A DNA stretch of 64,000 nucleotides from assembly GCF_004359615.1 (NCBI RefSeq), contig NZ_SCWA01000003.1, forward strand, positions 101,532 through 165,531, in the 5' to 3' direction. Shown here one piece after another: positions 27,611 to 36,417 of this stretch. The translations under genes were made by a program, and so were the position numbers. The notes beneath the pieces were generated by a model. It was given only the letters and a program-made list of their open reading frames with translations. It had not been told where the DNA came from and did not search any database. Numbering within the stretch: the first letter of the stretch is position 1; every line of letters begins with the position of its first letter. Source of the stretch: Macrococcus brunensis. Lineage in GTDB: Bacteria; Bacillota; Bacilli; Staphylococcales; Staphylococcaceae.

Positions 27611-28553
27611 TTTCACTCGCTCCTTTCAGGAAGCTCTGACTGAAATAAGCTCTTAAAGAATTTGTTATGGTGAACATATCAGTTGTATCAACATTAAAAG
27701 TCTTCACCCAATACTGACATGCTGACAGAATGCTTCCCTCAACAATGATTTCTTCTGAATGCAAGTCACAATTTTCATTTTTGACTTGCGTAATAATCAT
27801 AGCCATTGCCTGAACCATAATGTCTCCCATCATGGTCCGGCTGATAGCTGTTTTTCCTTCTTTAAGTTGTGGGAATAAGTAATGCTTAATGTTCAGACTT
27901 AGACAAACATTTGAACTATTAAATGAATCCGATTCAGCATCAACCCAATGTTTTTCAAGCTTCCAAAGAGGTCCTTCTTTATCTTCAAATTCATTGATCG
28001 GAAATGAGGATGCATCGCCATCAACAATAACCATATAATTATGCAGGTCAAATTCTGTCAGAATCATACCCGAGTGATTAGCATGTTTAAAATAATGATT
28101 GTTATATTCTTTTAGATAGAGAAAATAATCTAAAGATAACTGCCCATTTAATTCACCGGCGTTAAATGTCTGATTAAAATCAAACTTTATATCTTTCATA
28201 TCAGATGTAATTTCAAATATTGTTAATGTCTTCTGAAAAAAAGAGGATTTAGAATGTATATGTACTGCAAAACCAATTGTATTTTCCGGCATAGTGACAC
28301 CGTTGCTGCCAAAAAGAACCGAAGCATCTTTAATAGAGAGAGTCGAATGTACTTTAAGGTTATTTTCAGCAGGTGTCCAATTATTATCATAATCGTTTAC
28401 TACAATCATTCCGTCAAAATCAGGCAGGGGATTTAACTTTACTGTTTCATTTTCAGATTGATAGGAAAGACCTTTGAATTCTATAAAGAGTCCGCTATTT
28501 TCGATCAATTGTTCATTAATCTTTTTATATAACGCTATCTGATTTGAACTCAT
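27603..28553 (-). CDS. unknown component of the MORC/Z1 restriction system
   Basis: 316 residues. Its ATG overlaps the GHKL gene's TAA by one base. The protein looks beta-rich in residues 20-170 (LNPLPDFDGMIVVNDYDNNW, GFAVHIHSKSSFFQKTLTIF) and helical towards the C-terminus (MGDIMVQAMAMIITQV). I recognise no domain and no nuclease motif. In position it corresponds to the uncharacterised gene found between the GHKL ATPase and the nuclease in such operons, and may be a structural or target-recognition subunit. Confidence 0.55.
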   Translation of the reverse strand: MSSNQIALYKKINEQLIENSGLFIEFKGLSYQSENETVKLNPLPDFDGMIVVNDYDNNWTPAENNLKVHSTLSIKDASVLFGSNGVTMPENTIGFAVHIHSKSSFFQKTLTIFEITSDMKDIKFDFNQTFNAGELNGQLSLDYFLYLKEYNNHYFKHANHSGMILTEFDLHNYMVIVDGDASSFPINEFEDKEGPLWKLEKHWVDAESDSFNSSNVCLSLNIKHYLFPQLKEGKTAISRTMMGDIMVQAMAMIITQVKNENCDLHSEEIIVEGSILSACQYWVKTFNVDTTDMFTITNSLRAYFSQSFLKGASEND

Positions 28554-30550
28554 TATAATTCCTCCCTTTTATCATTCTGCTTTTCCGTTTTAATACCTAG
28601 TAATGGTTGATACTGATGAGAGTTCATTTGAATAATAAACTTCACCTTTATTTCTCGTTTATCAGTATCTTTTGAATCAAAATGAAGTTCGCTAGTGATA
28701 CCTTCACGTGTTTTAATAGCCGTGTATTGATTACCTTCAGTAACTTCCACTGATTTAATGACATAAGGAAACTGAACTGTACCTTCAAATGACTGTTCCC
28801 AGTTATGCGCATCAATTTTTTGATCCTGCCCCATAATATATATATAGACCTTATTAGTACTTTTAGGAACAAGTGTAATATCGACTGTTAATTCAATATG
28901 TCTGTCATCCAGAATATCCGTCTTCGTGATAAGTAACGTCGGTTTAGGACCTTTTTTAGGGCCCTCTACGCCTCCACCACCGCCAGGTGGCTTTCGACCA
29001 CTTTTACCAAATCCTTTAGGCGGCATAAGCATCGAGCCGAATTTTCGTGATAATGCTGAAGTCGCACTTGAACTGTTGTTCTTTTCTTCACCTATATATG
29101 TTTTTTGTATCGAGGACATTGTATATGTTTTAATACGTTTAATAATTGTTATACTGTCTTCATCTGCCCATGTAGCGTGATCAGCATTTTCAGTAGCACG
29201 AAGGTAAGCTTCCAGGTTATTATACCCCATCTCCTTGTAACTTGTTTTCAGTTCACCAGCTGAATTGGGAACAAAAAATGCAAATAAATAATGATCTTCC
29301 TTAAGCGTAATATTTGCAGGCAACCAGTCATTCGTTACACTGTATTCAATAACCATTCCAGGTTTACGAGAGTAAGCCAGTACTTTATTTATTCCTTCAA
29401 TTCCATTTGCACTATCATTATAATCAAGTCCAAGATGCACTAAGGCAGAAGGTTTGTTCTCTGGAGCGGTCATTTTTAAATCATCATAACTTACTTCCGT
29501 GAAAGCAATATGCCCCACTGCACCTTTCAGTTTTAAGACGTTTGATAAACCGTCTATAGGAATAACTTTAATATTGGCATCAACAGGTTTATTTATTAAT
29601 GCGGAATTATAAAGTTTCTGGATTACGTTAAAAACAGGCTCAGTATTGGAATTAGGCATTATAACTTCCTGATTTACCTTGCACATTAAATACGAATTTC
29701 CGTGAACAGCACGATATGCTTTATTCATAAGACGAGGCGTATACCAGCGTTGAACTGCCATCTTAATCGCTTCATGATAGTCTTCCATCCATGGATACTT
29801 CTGCTGTTTTTCAATTTCGCCTTCGTTTAAATCTTCTACAAAAGGAATAATAATTGTTGTACCTGTCTCTTCGTTTTCATATGGTTTTAAATTAAATATA
29901 CTCAGAATTTCAGCTATTTGATCATGATCAGTTATTGGCAGTAATTTATTAGGGTTCTCACCGTATTCACCCCACCAGGCTATTCCCCTGTGATTTTCAG
30001 GCAAAATTCTTTGGGCTTGTTTGGGACTCTCTATTAAAGAAGCTATAAGACGCTCTTCATAATTATCTTCTAATGATACACGAGAATAGTACAGAACAAT
30101 ACCTTGTCCCAACCTGAAATAACTTGTTTTGCCTAATCCCCAGCTTCCTCCAGCACCCGCTTTATCTTGGTTCTTACCGATTCCAAAAACAAGCTTCTGA
30201 AAGTTACTGCGATTGAACTCATCATTATCATCAGATTTATAATCACCTGTCAGACCCAATGTATTTTTATCTGAAACAGCAATGACTCTTTGCGGCCCTC
30301 TAAATCTACGGTTTAATGTTTCTTCAATTCCTTCAAAATGTTTTGCAAGTTTTTCTGTATCAAAAAAATCAACATGGAATGTTACATTTGTAGATTCTAC
30401 GTCTGGTAAAGTGGCATCGAGACTGTTCTGCAAGGACTCGCGTACCATTAAATCAATAGTAGGCATCGTTTTATTCTGAAGCGAGCGTAAAATAGCGTCT
30501 CCATCTTGTGACATACTCTGTAAATCATTATTGGCTTGTTTTATTTTCAA
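28553..30550 (-). CDS. MORC/MutL-like GHKL ATPase of a restriction system
   Basis: 665 residues. The Bergerat fold is plain: N-box RESLQNSLDA (Glu38, Asn42), G1 VSDKNTLGLTGD (about 91-102) and glycine-rich G2 GAGGSWGLGKTSYF (about 125-138). A gly/pro linker (about 500-520, PPKGFGKSGRKPPGGGGG) separates the ATPase and S5-like part from a C-terminal beta domain. It starts at TTG 30550, overlapping the Z1 stop (TTGA), with GAGG seven bases upstream. Such ATPases form dimeric DNA clamps and are the bacterial relatives of eukaryotic MORC proteins. The exact step they drive in restriction is unproven. Confidence 0.82.
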   Translation of the reverse strand: MKIKQANNDLQSMSQDGDAILRSLQNKTMPTIDLMVRESLQNSLDATLPDVESTNVTFHVDFFDTEKLAKHFEGIEETLNRRFRGPQRVIAVSDKNTLGLTGDYKSDDNDEFNRSNFQKLVFGIGKNQDKAGAGGSWGLGKTSYFRLGQGIVLYYSRVSLEDNYEERLIASLIESPKQAQRILPENHRGIAWWGEYGENPNKLLPITDHDQIAEILSIFNLKPYENEETGTTIIIPFVEDLNEGEIEKQQKYPWMEDYHEAIKMAVQRWYTPRLMNKAYRAVHGNSYLMCKVNQEVIMPNSNTEPVFNVIQKLYNSALINKPVDANIKVIPIDGLSNVLKLKGAVGHIAFTEVSYDDLKMTAPENKPSALVHLGLDYNDSANGIEGINKVLAYSRKPGMVIEYSVTNDWLPANITLKEDHYLFAFFVPNSAGELKTSYKEMGYNNLEAYLRATENADHATWADEDSITIIKRIKTYTMSSIQKTYIGEEKNNSSSATSALSRKFGSMLMPPKGFGKSGRKPPGGGGGVEGPKKGPKPTLLITKTDILDDRHIELTVDITLVPKSTNKVYIYIMGQDQKIDAHNWEQSFEGTVQFPYVIKSVEVTEGNQYTAIKTREGITSELHFDSKDTDKREIKVKFIIQMNSHQYQPLLGIKTEKQNDKREEL

Positions 30551-33300
30551 TCTTCTTCGACCTCTTCTTCTACTGATTGACTACTTAAATTAATATGCGC
30601 TGTTACATATTTAACATTTGTATCGCTGTTTGCAATACCTGGAATCATGATATTTAAACCGATAATATCCACTGGGAAATTCAATGGTTCACGTCTTGAA
30701 CTCTCTTTATTAACATCCGCTAGATACTCTTTTTTTGTACGCTGATCTTTATCAAGTTTATAGATAATGAGTTGAGGTACTGTACTTAAACCTGCTTGCT
30801 CCCGTATCTGATATACATCCTTTGTGCTACTAATATTTGCGCCCTCATAATTTGTATCTGCCACTAAATCCGCAGGTGTACGTAGTGCACCAATGTTAGC
30901 AATCTCTTCATTACTTCTGGAAGTTAATTTAGTACGGATGTTTGCACCAGGATTCTCACCTTGAATCTGCCATTCGAGATCTGCATTCTGCTGATTTTTA
31001 GAGGCGTTTCTATAGGAATAGATAATATTCCAGTTATTAAATAAATCATTATTTTCTTCAATCCAGTCCATCAGAGCAGGAATGCATGACATTTGTATAT
31101 CCTTTTCACAGACTTGATAATTCTTTAAATAATCATGAACCACTTGTTTATCTATATCCCTGAATATCATTTTATTAGAACTGATTTCAGGCTTCGGAAG
31201 ACTATTAAGAAAACTCTTAGTCAAACTTAAGTTATGTTCTAGTTTGTTGACGTTTTTCTCAAAGTAAATGGTCTGAGAATTAAAACCTGTAAAATCAAAT
31301 TCAGCACCTACTGCAGCCTGCATTTTATTATTAGAAGTAATTTTAATAAGATTATTTTTATAGGAGTTCTTAATTTTGGGTCCAAATTCACTTGGAGATT
31401 TTCCATTTACTGCGTACTCGGCTACATCTTCACGTAGTTCTTCGTTCATTTGAGAGAGAAATTCGAATCGTTCGCGAGCTATATTTTCAAGCCAGACTCG
31501 TGGAAATAATTCATAACCTTTTCTATAACCGAACCATCTACCCATCTGCATGAGGGTATCTGCCTGGTTCGTTGTTCTGAGAAAATAGGTAGAAGTTAAT
31601 CCTTCTAATGTTAATCCTCGAGAAAGTGTATTACCGCCAACTACTATAAATGCCGGAGCCATATCAGGCATCTGTTTTTTATCAGGATAGACAAGTCTTA
31701 CTATTTGCTGATCGGCCTGAGATTTACTGTTATCAATAGCTAAATGGAAACCTTTATGATACTTAGGTGCTCCAGATTCTCCGATTGGAATGTGACTGAT
31801 TAGCTCGTTATCATTTAATCGGAAAATAAAATCGAGCTCTGGTTTAATCTCTTCAAATAATGGATAATCAGGTACTTGATCTGGTGTTGAGTAATCTTTC
31901 ATTCCTCGCAAGAAATAATTTCTCTTAAACTCTATTTTCTCATTTTCGTACAATTCACGCAGCTCTTTTAAAGTATCTTCGTAATTTTCTTTCATATATT
32001 TAACGTATTGTTCAATCTTATCAGCAATAATCTGATGCTCAATAATCTTAAAACTAGTATGAACGAGCATTGAAATTGGATTTTTATATTCAAGATATCG
32101 CATAGTAGCAACTGTTAGAACAAACCATTGAATAGATTGTTTAAAGCTCCTCGGAATATCTTCACCTAAATCCTCATTTTGTATTTCTCGTATTAAAGCA
32201 GCATCAGCGTCACTTATTTCTCTAATGATATTAACGGTAGGGACTGCTTCAGGTTCTTCCATTCCAAAAATTTGTTTTGGACCGATATAATCTTCTGATG
32301 GTTCAAGAGAAATAATAAAGTCCTTAGGATACAAGGAATCTATAGTTGTTTCATTTAATACATTCGCATAGGGAGTAGCGGTATATGAAATATAATTCAT
32401 GCCACCAAATTTGGAACTGTGAACCAGTTCTTTTATCAGCCGATTAATAGCAGTACGATCTTCTTCTTCAATCTTCAGGGTGTTAACACTAGCTTGATCT
32501 GCTTCATCATCAATAACTAGGATTTTCATTTGCTTAGCTTTCTTTTCATCTTCAAGTAACCATTTAATAAGATTTTCAAGTCTCTTCTTATTTTTAAGGA
32601 CGACAGTAAAATATCTTTTTTTGCCATTTTCCTCTAGATTATATGAAGAAATATTATGTTCTGGCAACCTTGAATTTGGTGAAGGTTGATTAATTGTCTG
32701 CCACTGGAGGTTACTAGAACCTTTAGGGGTCATATCATTATACAAACGTGTAGCGGTCTGCTGTCTTAAATTCTCAATAACTCCAGAAAGAATGATAAAT
32801 ACATTAAAGCCATTATCAGCTGCCATTGCCATCAAGCCAGCCATATTTGCAGTTTTTCCTGATTGAACATTCCCTATTACTAATCCTTTAGTTGGACCGG
32901 AATCACTTGTATCCATTGACAAATGCTGGAGTATTGAGAAAGAGGACTTTTCTATATTAAGAATAGAGTTTTCTGAAAGACCCTTCTGCTCTAAACTTTT
33001 TTTATATAGCTGCCAGGAGGATCCATAATCCCCAGGTATTTTAGCATCATTTCTAATCTTATCTCCTAATTTAACTACCTTTACCTTCTCATGTCTTGCA
33101 TGAATCTCATCTACAAGGTGAACCCATAAATCTTCAGTTATTTCTCCCTGTTGCATATTAACATTAAATGGTATAAAAGAATGAAGATACATATCTTTAT
33201 CCGGAAAAATCTTCAGACTTCTTACACCTTCCCAATCATAGTTATGACTCTGAAGTAAACCTTGAATATATGTTTTTAAATTATCATATTTTTTATCCAT
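30547..33300 (-). CDS. Z1-domain DNA-dependent ATPase
   Basis: 917 residues from ATG 33300 (MDKKYDNLKTYIQGLL). The frame is open further upstream, but that extension is improbable protein and the ribosome-binding site favours 33300 only weakly. Superfamily II-like motifs are Walker A GNVQSGKTANMAGL (about 143-156), Walker B VIDDEAD (about 262-268) and SYTATPYANV. In the Z1 domain proper are GGNTLSRGLTLEGLTSTYFL and QMGRWFGYRKGY. It is first in a six-gene operon. The family is predicted to translocate or remodel DNA in restriction systems; the biochemistry is not settled. Confidence 0.85.
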   Translation of the reverse strand: MDKKYDNLKTYIQGLLQSHNYDWEGVRSLKIFPDKDMYLHSFIPFNVNMQQGEITEDLWVHLVDEIHARHEKVKVVKLGDKIRNDAKIPGDYGSSWQLYKKSLEQKGLSENSILNIEKSSFSILQHLSMDTSDSGPTKGLVIGNVQSGKTANMAGLMAMAADNGFNVFIILSGVIENLRQQTATRLYNDMTPKGSSNLQWQTINQPSPNSRLPEHNISSYNLEENGKKRYFTVVLKNKKRLENLIKWLLEDEKKAKQMKILVIDDEADQASVNTLKIEEEDRTAINRLIKELVHSSKFGGMNYISYTATPYANVLNETTIDSLYPKDFIISLEPSEDYIGPKQIFGMEEPEAVPTVNIIREISDADAALIREIQNEDLGEDIPRSFKQSIQWFVLTVATMRYLEYKNPISMLVHTSFKIIEHQIIADKIEQYVKYMKENYEDTLKELRELYENEKIEFKRNYFLRGMKDYSTPDQVPDYPLFEEIKPELDFIFRLNDNELISHIPIGESGAPKYHKGFHLAIDNSKSQADQQIVRLVYPDKKQMPDMAPAFIVVGGNTLSRGLTLEGLTSTYFLRTTNQADTLMQMGRWFGYRKGYELFPRVWLENIARERFEFLSQMNEELREDVAEYAVNGKSPSEFGPKIKNSYKNNLIKITSNNKMQAAVGAEFDFTGFNSQTIYFEKNVNKLEHNLSLTKSFLNSLPKPEISSNKMIFRDIDKQVVHDYLKNYQVCEKDIQMSCIPALMDWIEENNDLFNNWNIIYSYRNASKNQQNADLEWQIQGENPGANIRTKLTSRSNEEIANIGALRTPADLVADTNYEGANISSTKDVYQIREQAGLSTVPQLIIYKLDKDQRTKKEYLADVNKESSRREPLNFPVDIIGLNIMIPGIANSDTNVKYVTAHINLSSQSVEEEVEED

Positions 33301-33378
33301 GTAGTTTCCACATCCTATGTAAATTTTGTAAGCGTTTAATATATTTAGATTAACATAAATATACACTTCGATTACATA

Positions 33379-33409
33379 AAAAAACAGCTTTATCATAGAA
33401 GCTGTTTTT
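33379..33409 (-). terminator. terminator ahead of the Z1 operon
   Basis: AAAAACAGCTT-TATCATAG-AAGCTGTTTTT. On the minus strand it follows the 58-residue gene and shields the Z1 operon from read-through. Confidence 0.75.
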
Positions 33410-33459
33410 ACACATGATATGAGGAAATTCAAATACTAAATAGAAATTATGAGTACTTT

Positions 33460-33636
33460 TTACGTGTCAAGATCATTCTTCCACACTGTCTCTCCAATTG
33501 ACAGTACATCATCCTGCCATAGATTGAACTGGTAGTAATACCCTTTATCGACCAGATGCGTGACTTTGAGTCTCGGTGTTGTATTAAAGTAGCGCAGGTA
33601 ATGTCTCTCTAAATACTTTTCGATTTCCCTGTACAT
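33460..33636 (-). CDS. small hypothetical protein, 58 residues
   Basis: ATG 33636 to TAA 33460, product MYREIEKYLERHYLRYFNTT, then PRLKVTHLVDKGYYYQFNLW, and ending in QDDVLSIGETVWKNDLDT. Codon use and composition look coding, and a terminator follows. AAGGGG lies 13 bases upstream, a somewhat long spacing. The family is not recognised. Between it and the next gene (33637-33850) the DNA is AT-rich and shows no gene. Confidence 0.5.
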   Translation of the reverse strand: MYREIEKYLERHYLRYFNTTPRLKVTHLVDKGYYYQFNLWQDDVLSIGETVWKNDLDT

Positions 33637-33871
33637 CAATTGTCTCAGCCCCTTCTCGACTGAACATATCAGTTTTTATGATGGATTATCTTTTCATTTC
33701 CAATTTAGCAAATAATCACTTTTAACTATTATTTTACACTATAATTAATGTTTAATGCTCGTCATTTAAGACTGATTGAATATCTCTGAACATCATATAA
33801 TTTGAAATTTCCAGTGAAATAGGTTACTTTTTAACTGAGCTTATTCCATTATGACGAAGGAGATGAACATC

Positions 33872-34072
33872 TTGAATATCAGTACGATTATCGAGTACTT
33901 AAAAGAGAAACAGTGGAACAGCACAGATATCACTTACGTTGTACTTTATATGATTATTGCGAGCCTTTTAACAACACCTATCTTCGGAATACCTATCGGC
34001 CTTGCTTGTTTCCTGTATCTGAATGACAAAGAGAACCTTAAAGCGTTCCAGCGTGACTATGACCGTAAATAA
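33872..34072 (+). CDS. small membrane protein, 66 residues
   Basis: TTG 33872 is ten bases past AAGGAG (33856-33861). ATG codons at 33851 and 33863 precede or touch that Shine-Dalgarno, so TTG is preferred. One long hydrophobic segment (YVVLYMIIASLLTTPIFGIP, then IGLACFLYL) is followed by a charged tail (NDKENLKAFQRDYDRK). Its function is unknown. It ends at a shared terminator. Confidence 0.5.
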   Translation: MNISTIIEYLKEKQWNSTDITYVVLYMIIASLLTTPIFGIPIGLACFLYLNDKENLKAFQRDYDRK

Positions 34073-34095
34073 AAAGACTGCTTCGGCAGTCTTTT
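34072..34095. terminator. bidirectional terminator
   Basis: AAAAGACTGC-TTCG-GCAGTCTTTT followed by TT, with a UUCG tetraloop. Confidence 0.85.
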
Positions 34096-34099
34096 TTAT

Positions 34100-34459
34100 T
34101 TATGAATAAACATTATAAGACTTCAGTTCGAACATCCAGTCCACCGGCATGTCTACAAGTCTGTCTGCTGTCAGGTCTTCTATTCTGATTGTATGTTGCC
34201 CTTTTACGATGAAAGGATAGCGGTTGCTGTTCAAGCCATAGGTTATTTCAATCGAATCATAACGGTTCTTCTTCAAATGTTCGTGACAAATTTCAATAAC
34301 TTTCTTTAGTTCCTGCTCCTGCAGATGATAGTACAATTCATACTGAAAATCATAGCGGTTTTCTTCTGCCTTCCATTGGTACGCTGATACTTCAGTGCCA
34401 TATTCTTTTAAAGCTTCAGGTAACTTACTTTTAGCACCTATATATAAATAATGTGTCAT
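34100..34459 (-). CDS. hypothetical protein, 119 residues
   Basis: A soluble protein (MTHYLYIGAKSKLPEALKEY ... DMPVDWMFELKSYNVYS) with an alternating strand/helix pattern. ATAGGAGGTAT precedes ATG 34459. I do not recognise the family. It stands alone between terminators. Confidence 0.5.
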   Translation of the reverse strand: MTHYLYIGAKSKLPEALKEYGTEVSAYQWKAEENRYDFQYELYYHLQEQELKKVIEICHEHLKKNRYDSIEITYGLNSNRYPFIVKGQHTIRIEDLTADRLVDMPVDWMFELKSYNVYS

Positions 34460-34476
34460 AATACCTCCTATAAAAA

Positions 34477-34500
34477 AACAGCCTCACAGAGAGACTGTTT
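34477..34500 (-). terminator. terminator after the DUF805 pair
   Basis: AAACAGTCTCTC-TGTG-AGGCTGTTT with a following T run on the minus strand. Confidence 0.65.
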
Positions 34501-34504
34501 CCGC

Positions 34505-35068
34505 TTAGTTTTTGTAAGTATCGTTGTAGAAATAACGTTCATTCTTTTTAGGGTCTTCGCCGTATTTATTCGGCCCCGGCTTGCCGTCCATTACTGTAAA
34601 GACGAAGAAGACAATTGCCATAATAATCAAGATCAAACCGCAGATAATCAAAATAATAAGTGGTGTAGATTCTGCTCCACCCATTGCAAATAAAAATACT
34701 AATGTAATAATCAAGCCAATACCAAAAACAATTCCTCCTACATTAGGTAACAGTGCCCACCAACCGTTAATATTAATATCCTGTAATCTTCTTGCCAGTA
34801 CTGTGAATCCTGGAATCAGAATAATCAGTGACCAGATGCCATTGACGATATCTGACGGCTTAGTGAATGAAACATTCGTCATCTGGTCATTTGCCATAAA
34901 ATCTGTACTGAATCCCATCGCACTATCTACAAAGGAAAAGATAATACTTAAAGCAATGGCTATTAATCCATTAAATAACTGTGGTACCCAGTATTCTTTT
35001 CTTCTTGCTCGTCCACGCATCTTGAAGGCGTTCTGCCAGAATCTTTTATAAGCTTCCATCCATGTCAT
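34505..35068 (-). CDS. DUF805 membrane protein (copy 2)
   Basis: 187 residues from ATG 35068 (MTWMEAYKRFWQNAFKMRGR; GGAGAGATTTAAG upstream). The DUF805 signature is complete: FKMRGRARRKEYWVPQLFN (15-33), four membrane helices and FTVLARRLQDININGWWALL (about 100-119). The C-terminal tail DGKPGPNKYGEDPKKNERYFY is shared with the neighbour. DUF805 function is not established. It is immediately downstream of its paralogue, so the pair is a tandem duplication in one operon. Confidence 0.8.
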   Translation of the reverse strand: MTWMEAYKRFWQNAFKMRGRARRKEYWVPQLFNGLIAIALSIIFSFVDSAMGFSTDFMANDQMTNVSFTKPSDIVNGIWSLIILIPGFTVLARRLQDININGWWALLPNVGGIVFGIGLIITLVFLFAMGGAESTPLIILIICGLILIIMAIVFFVFTVMDGKPGPNKYGEDPKKNERYFYNDTYKN

Positions 35069-35069
35069 C

Positions 35070-35615
35070 TTAAATCTCTCCTTTATAAAAATAACGTTCT
35101 TTTTTCTTCGGATCTTCTCCGTATTTGTTCGGTCTTGGATTGCCATCCATAACATTGAAGACAAAGAATACAATGGACATCACGGCAAGCATGACCCCTA
35201 TAATTGTACTTGTCGTTAATGCTGCAGTAAGTCGCTCAGGCTGACTCAGATAGTCTACAACACCTGGTATTATCAAGATAGCGATCATTGAACCTAGCGC
35301 TATATACCATCCGAATATCGGAAGAACTGCCCACCAGCCATTGATGTTGATGTCCTGCAGTCTCCTTGCAGTCACTGTAAATGACGGAATAAGAATAACG
35401 ATTAGCCAGATCAAACTACCGTAGTCAATAATGGCTTCTTCGTCCATGCGTATTGAAAACTTAGTTGTAGCGCCACCTATAGTAAAAATGAGTTCGATGA
35501 CTCGACTGATTACAGTATTCAGCAGCTGTGGAATCCAAAACTCTTTTCGTCTCGCGCGTCCTTTCATTTTGAAAGCATTCTGCCAGAATCTCTTATAAGC
35601 TTCTATCCATGTCAC
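35070..35615 (-). CDS. DUF805 membrane protein (copy 1)
   Basis: 181 residues from GTG 35615 (first residues TWIEAYKRFWQNAFKMKGR). AAGGAGGG lies nine bases upstream, and the start aligns with the MTW start of the paralogue; an ATG further up would precede the Shine-Dalgarno. The signature FTVTARRLQDININGWWAVL and the tail NPRPNKYGEDPKKKERYFY match copy 2, while the transmembrane parts have diverged. Its function is unknown. Confidence 0.8.
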   Translation of the reverse strand: MTWIEAYKRFWQNAFKMKGRARRKEFWIPQLLNTVISRVIELIFTIGGATTKFSIRMDEEAIIDYGSLIWLIVILIPSFTVTARRLQDININGWWAVLPIFGWYIALGSMIAILIIPGVVDYLSQPERLTAALTTSTIIGVMLAVMSIVFFVFNVMDGNPRPNKYGEDPKKKERYFYKGEI

Positions 35616-35724
35616 GTCTCTATCCCTCCTTTTTTTCATCATATCATACTTAAATTTCCAGTTATCTTAAAGTTTTCTTAAAAATCCTCTAAAAAAGCTA
35701 CTGAATATTCAAGATTACCAGCTT

Positions 35725-36072
35725 TTATTTCTTAGTTCTTTTTTGCATCTCTCTGAACTGTCGGTCCAGTAAGCCATCAGGTTCTTCAACAAATTTCATC
35801 GTTAACGGCATAATAAATATAATGATGCCTAGAAGAAAGATTAATACAATAATAAAGCCCATAAAACCGATTTCATACAAGTTAGCAATCAACATGAAGA
35901 TAAATTCTATAAAGAGCAGCAATCCATAAGACAGTGCTATTCTTTTACTCGACATATAATAAGTCTTTCCACAGTCCGGACAATGTACTTCATTATTGAA
36001 GGTGATCCGCCAAATCATTTTGGACTTGTCTTTAAACGTAAAATGGTGTCCGCAATTCTGACAGTTTTGCAT
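35725..36072 (-). CDS. CXXC-20-CXXC (TIGR04104-type) membrane protein
   Basis: 115 residues. The zinc ribbon NCQNC (3-7) and HCPDC (30-34) are separated as in the cxxc_20_cxxc family. Two membrane helices follow (about 49-66, 70-92), and then a basic tail. The role is unknown. AGGAGAATC precedes the ATG. Confidence 0.7.
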   Translation of the reverse strand: MQNCQNCGHHFTFKDKSKMIWRITFNNEVHCPDCGKTYYMSSKRIALSYGLLLFIEFIFMLIANLYEIGFMGFIIVLIFLLGIIIFIMPLTMKFVEEPDGLLDRQFREMQKRTKK

Positions 36073-36396
36073 ATAGATTCTCCTTTGTGTTTTTGATTCA
36101 ATTATAGCATATATGGATATTTTTTACTTTTTACAGATATCTATAGCAGTTCTCTGTGTAACTTTGGATGTGTATATTGTGATAAAATGAACATATTATA
36201 AAGAAAAACATCATGAACCAGTATATTGCCTTATTATTTAACAAAAACACCGGATAACTTCTGTATCGTCGGCGCAAAATCAATGGGTAACATCGTGATG
36301 AGTCTTGAGCAGTAATCAAGTTCATTTTATATAGACGTTATGGCGTATATTCCTTAAATACGCGCCAAAATGTTTTTTATTTATGGCAAACAAAAA
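36073..36396. other. intergenic stretch without a recognised gene
   Basis: AT-rich. A 64-codon minus-strand frame (36131-36325) has no ribosome-binding site and improbable composition. The only structure seen is an imperfect inverted repeat TGGCGTAT...ATACGCGCCA (36341-36367). Confidence 0.4.
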
Positions 36397-36417
36397 AAGC
36401 ACGAGAGTCTCGTGCTT
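36397..36417 (-). terminator. terminator of sagB
   Basis: AAGCACGAG-ACT-CTCGTGCTT followed by TTTTTG on the minus strand. Confidence 0.8.

Noticed and set aside
33301..33432. 44-codon N-terminal extension of the Z1 protein
   Set aside because: The extension runs through a terminator-flanked intergenic region and is improbable protein; the start at 33300 fits better.
36131..36325. 64-codon minus-strand frame
   Set aside because: No ribosome-binding site, unlikely composition, no neighbours in operon.
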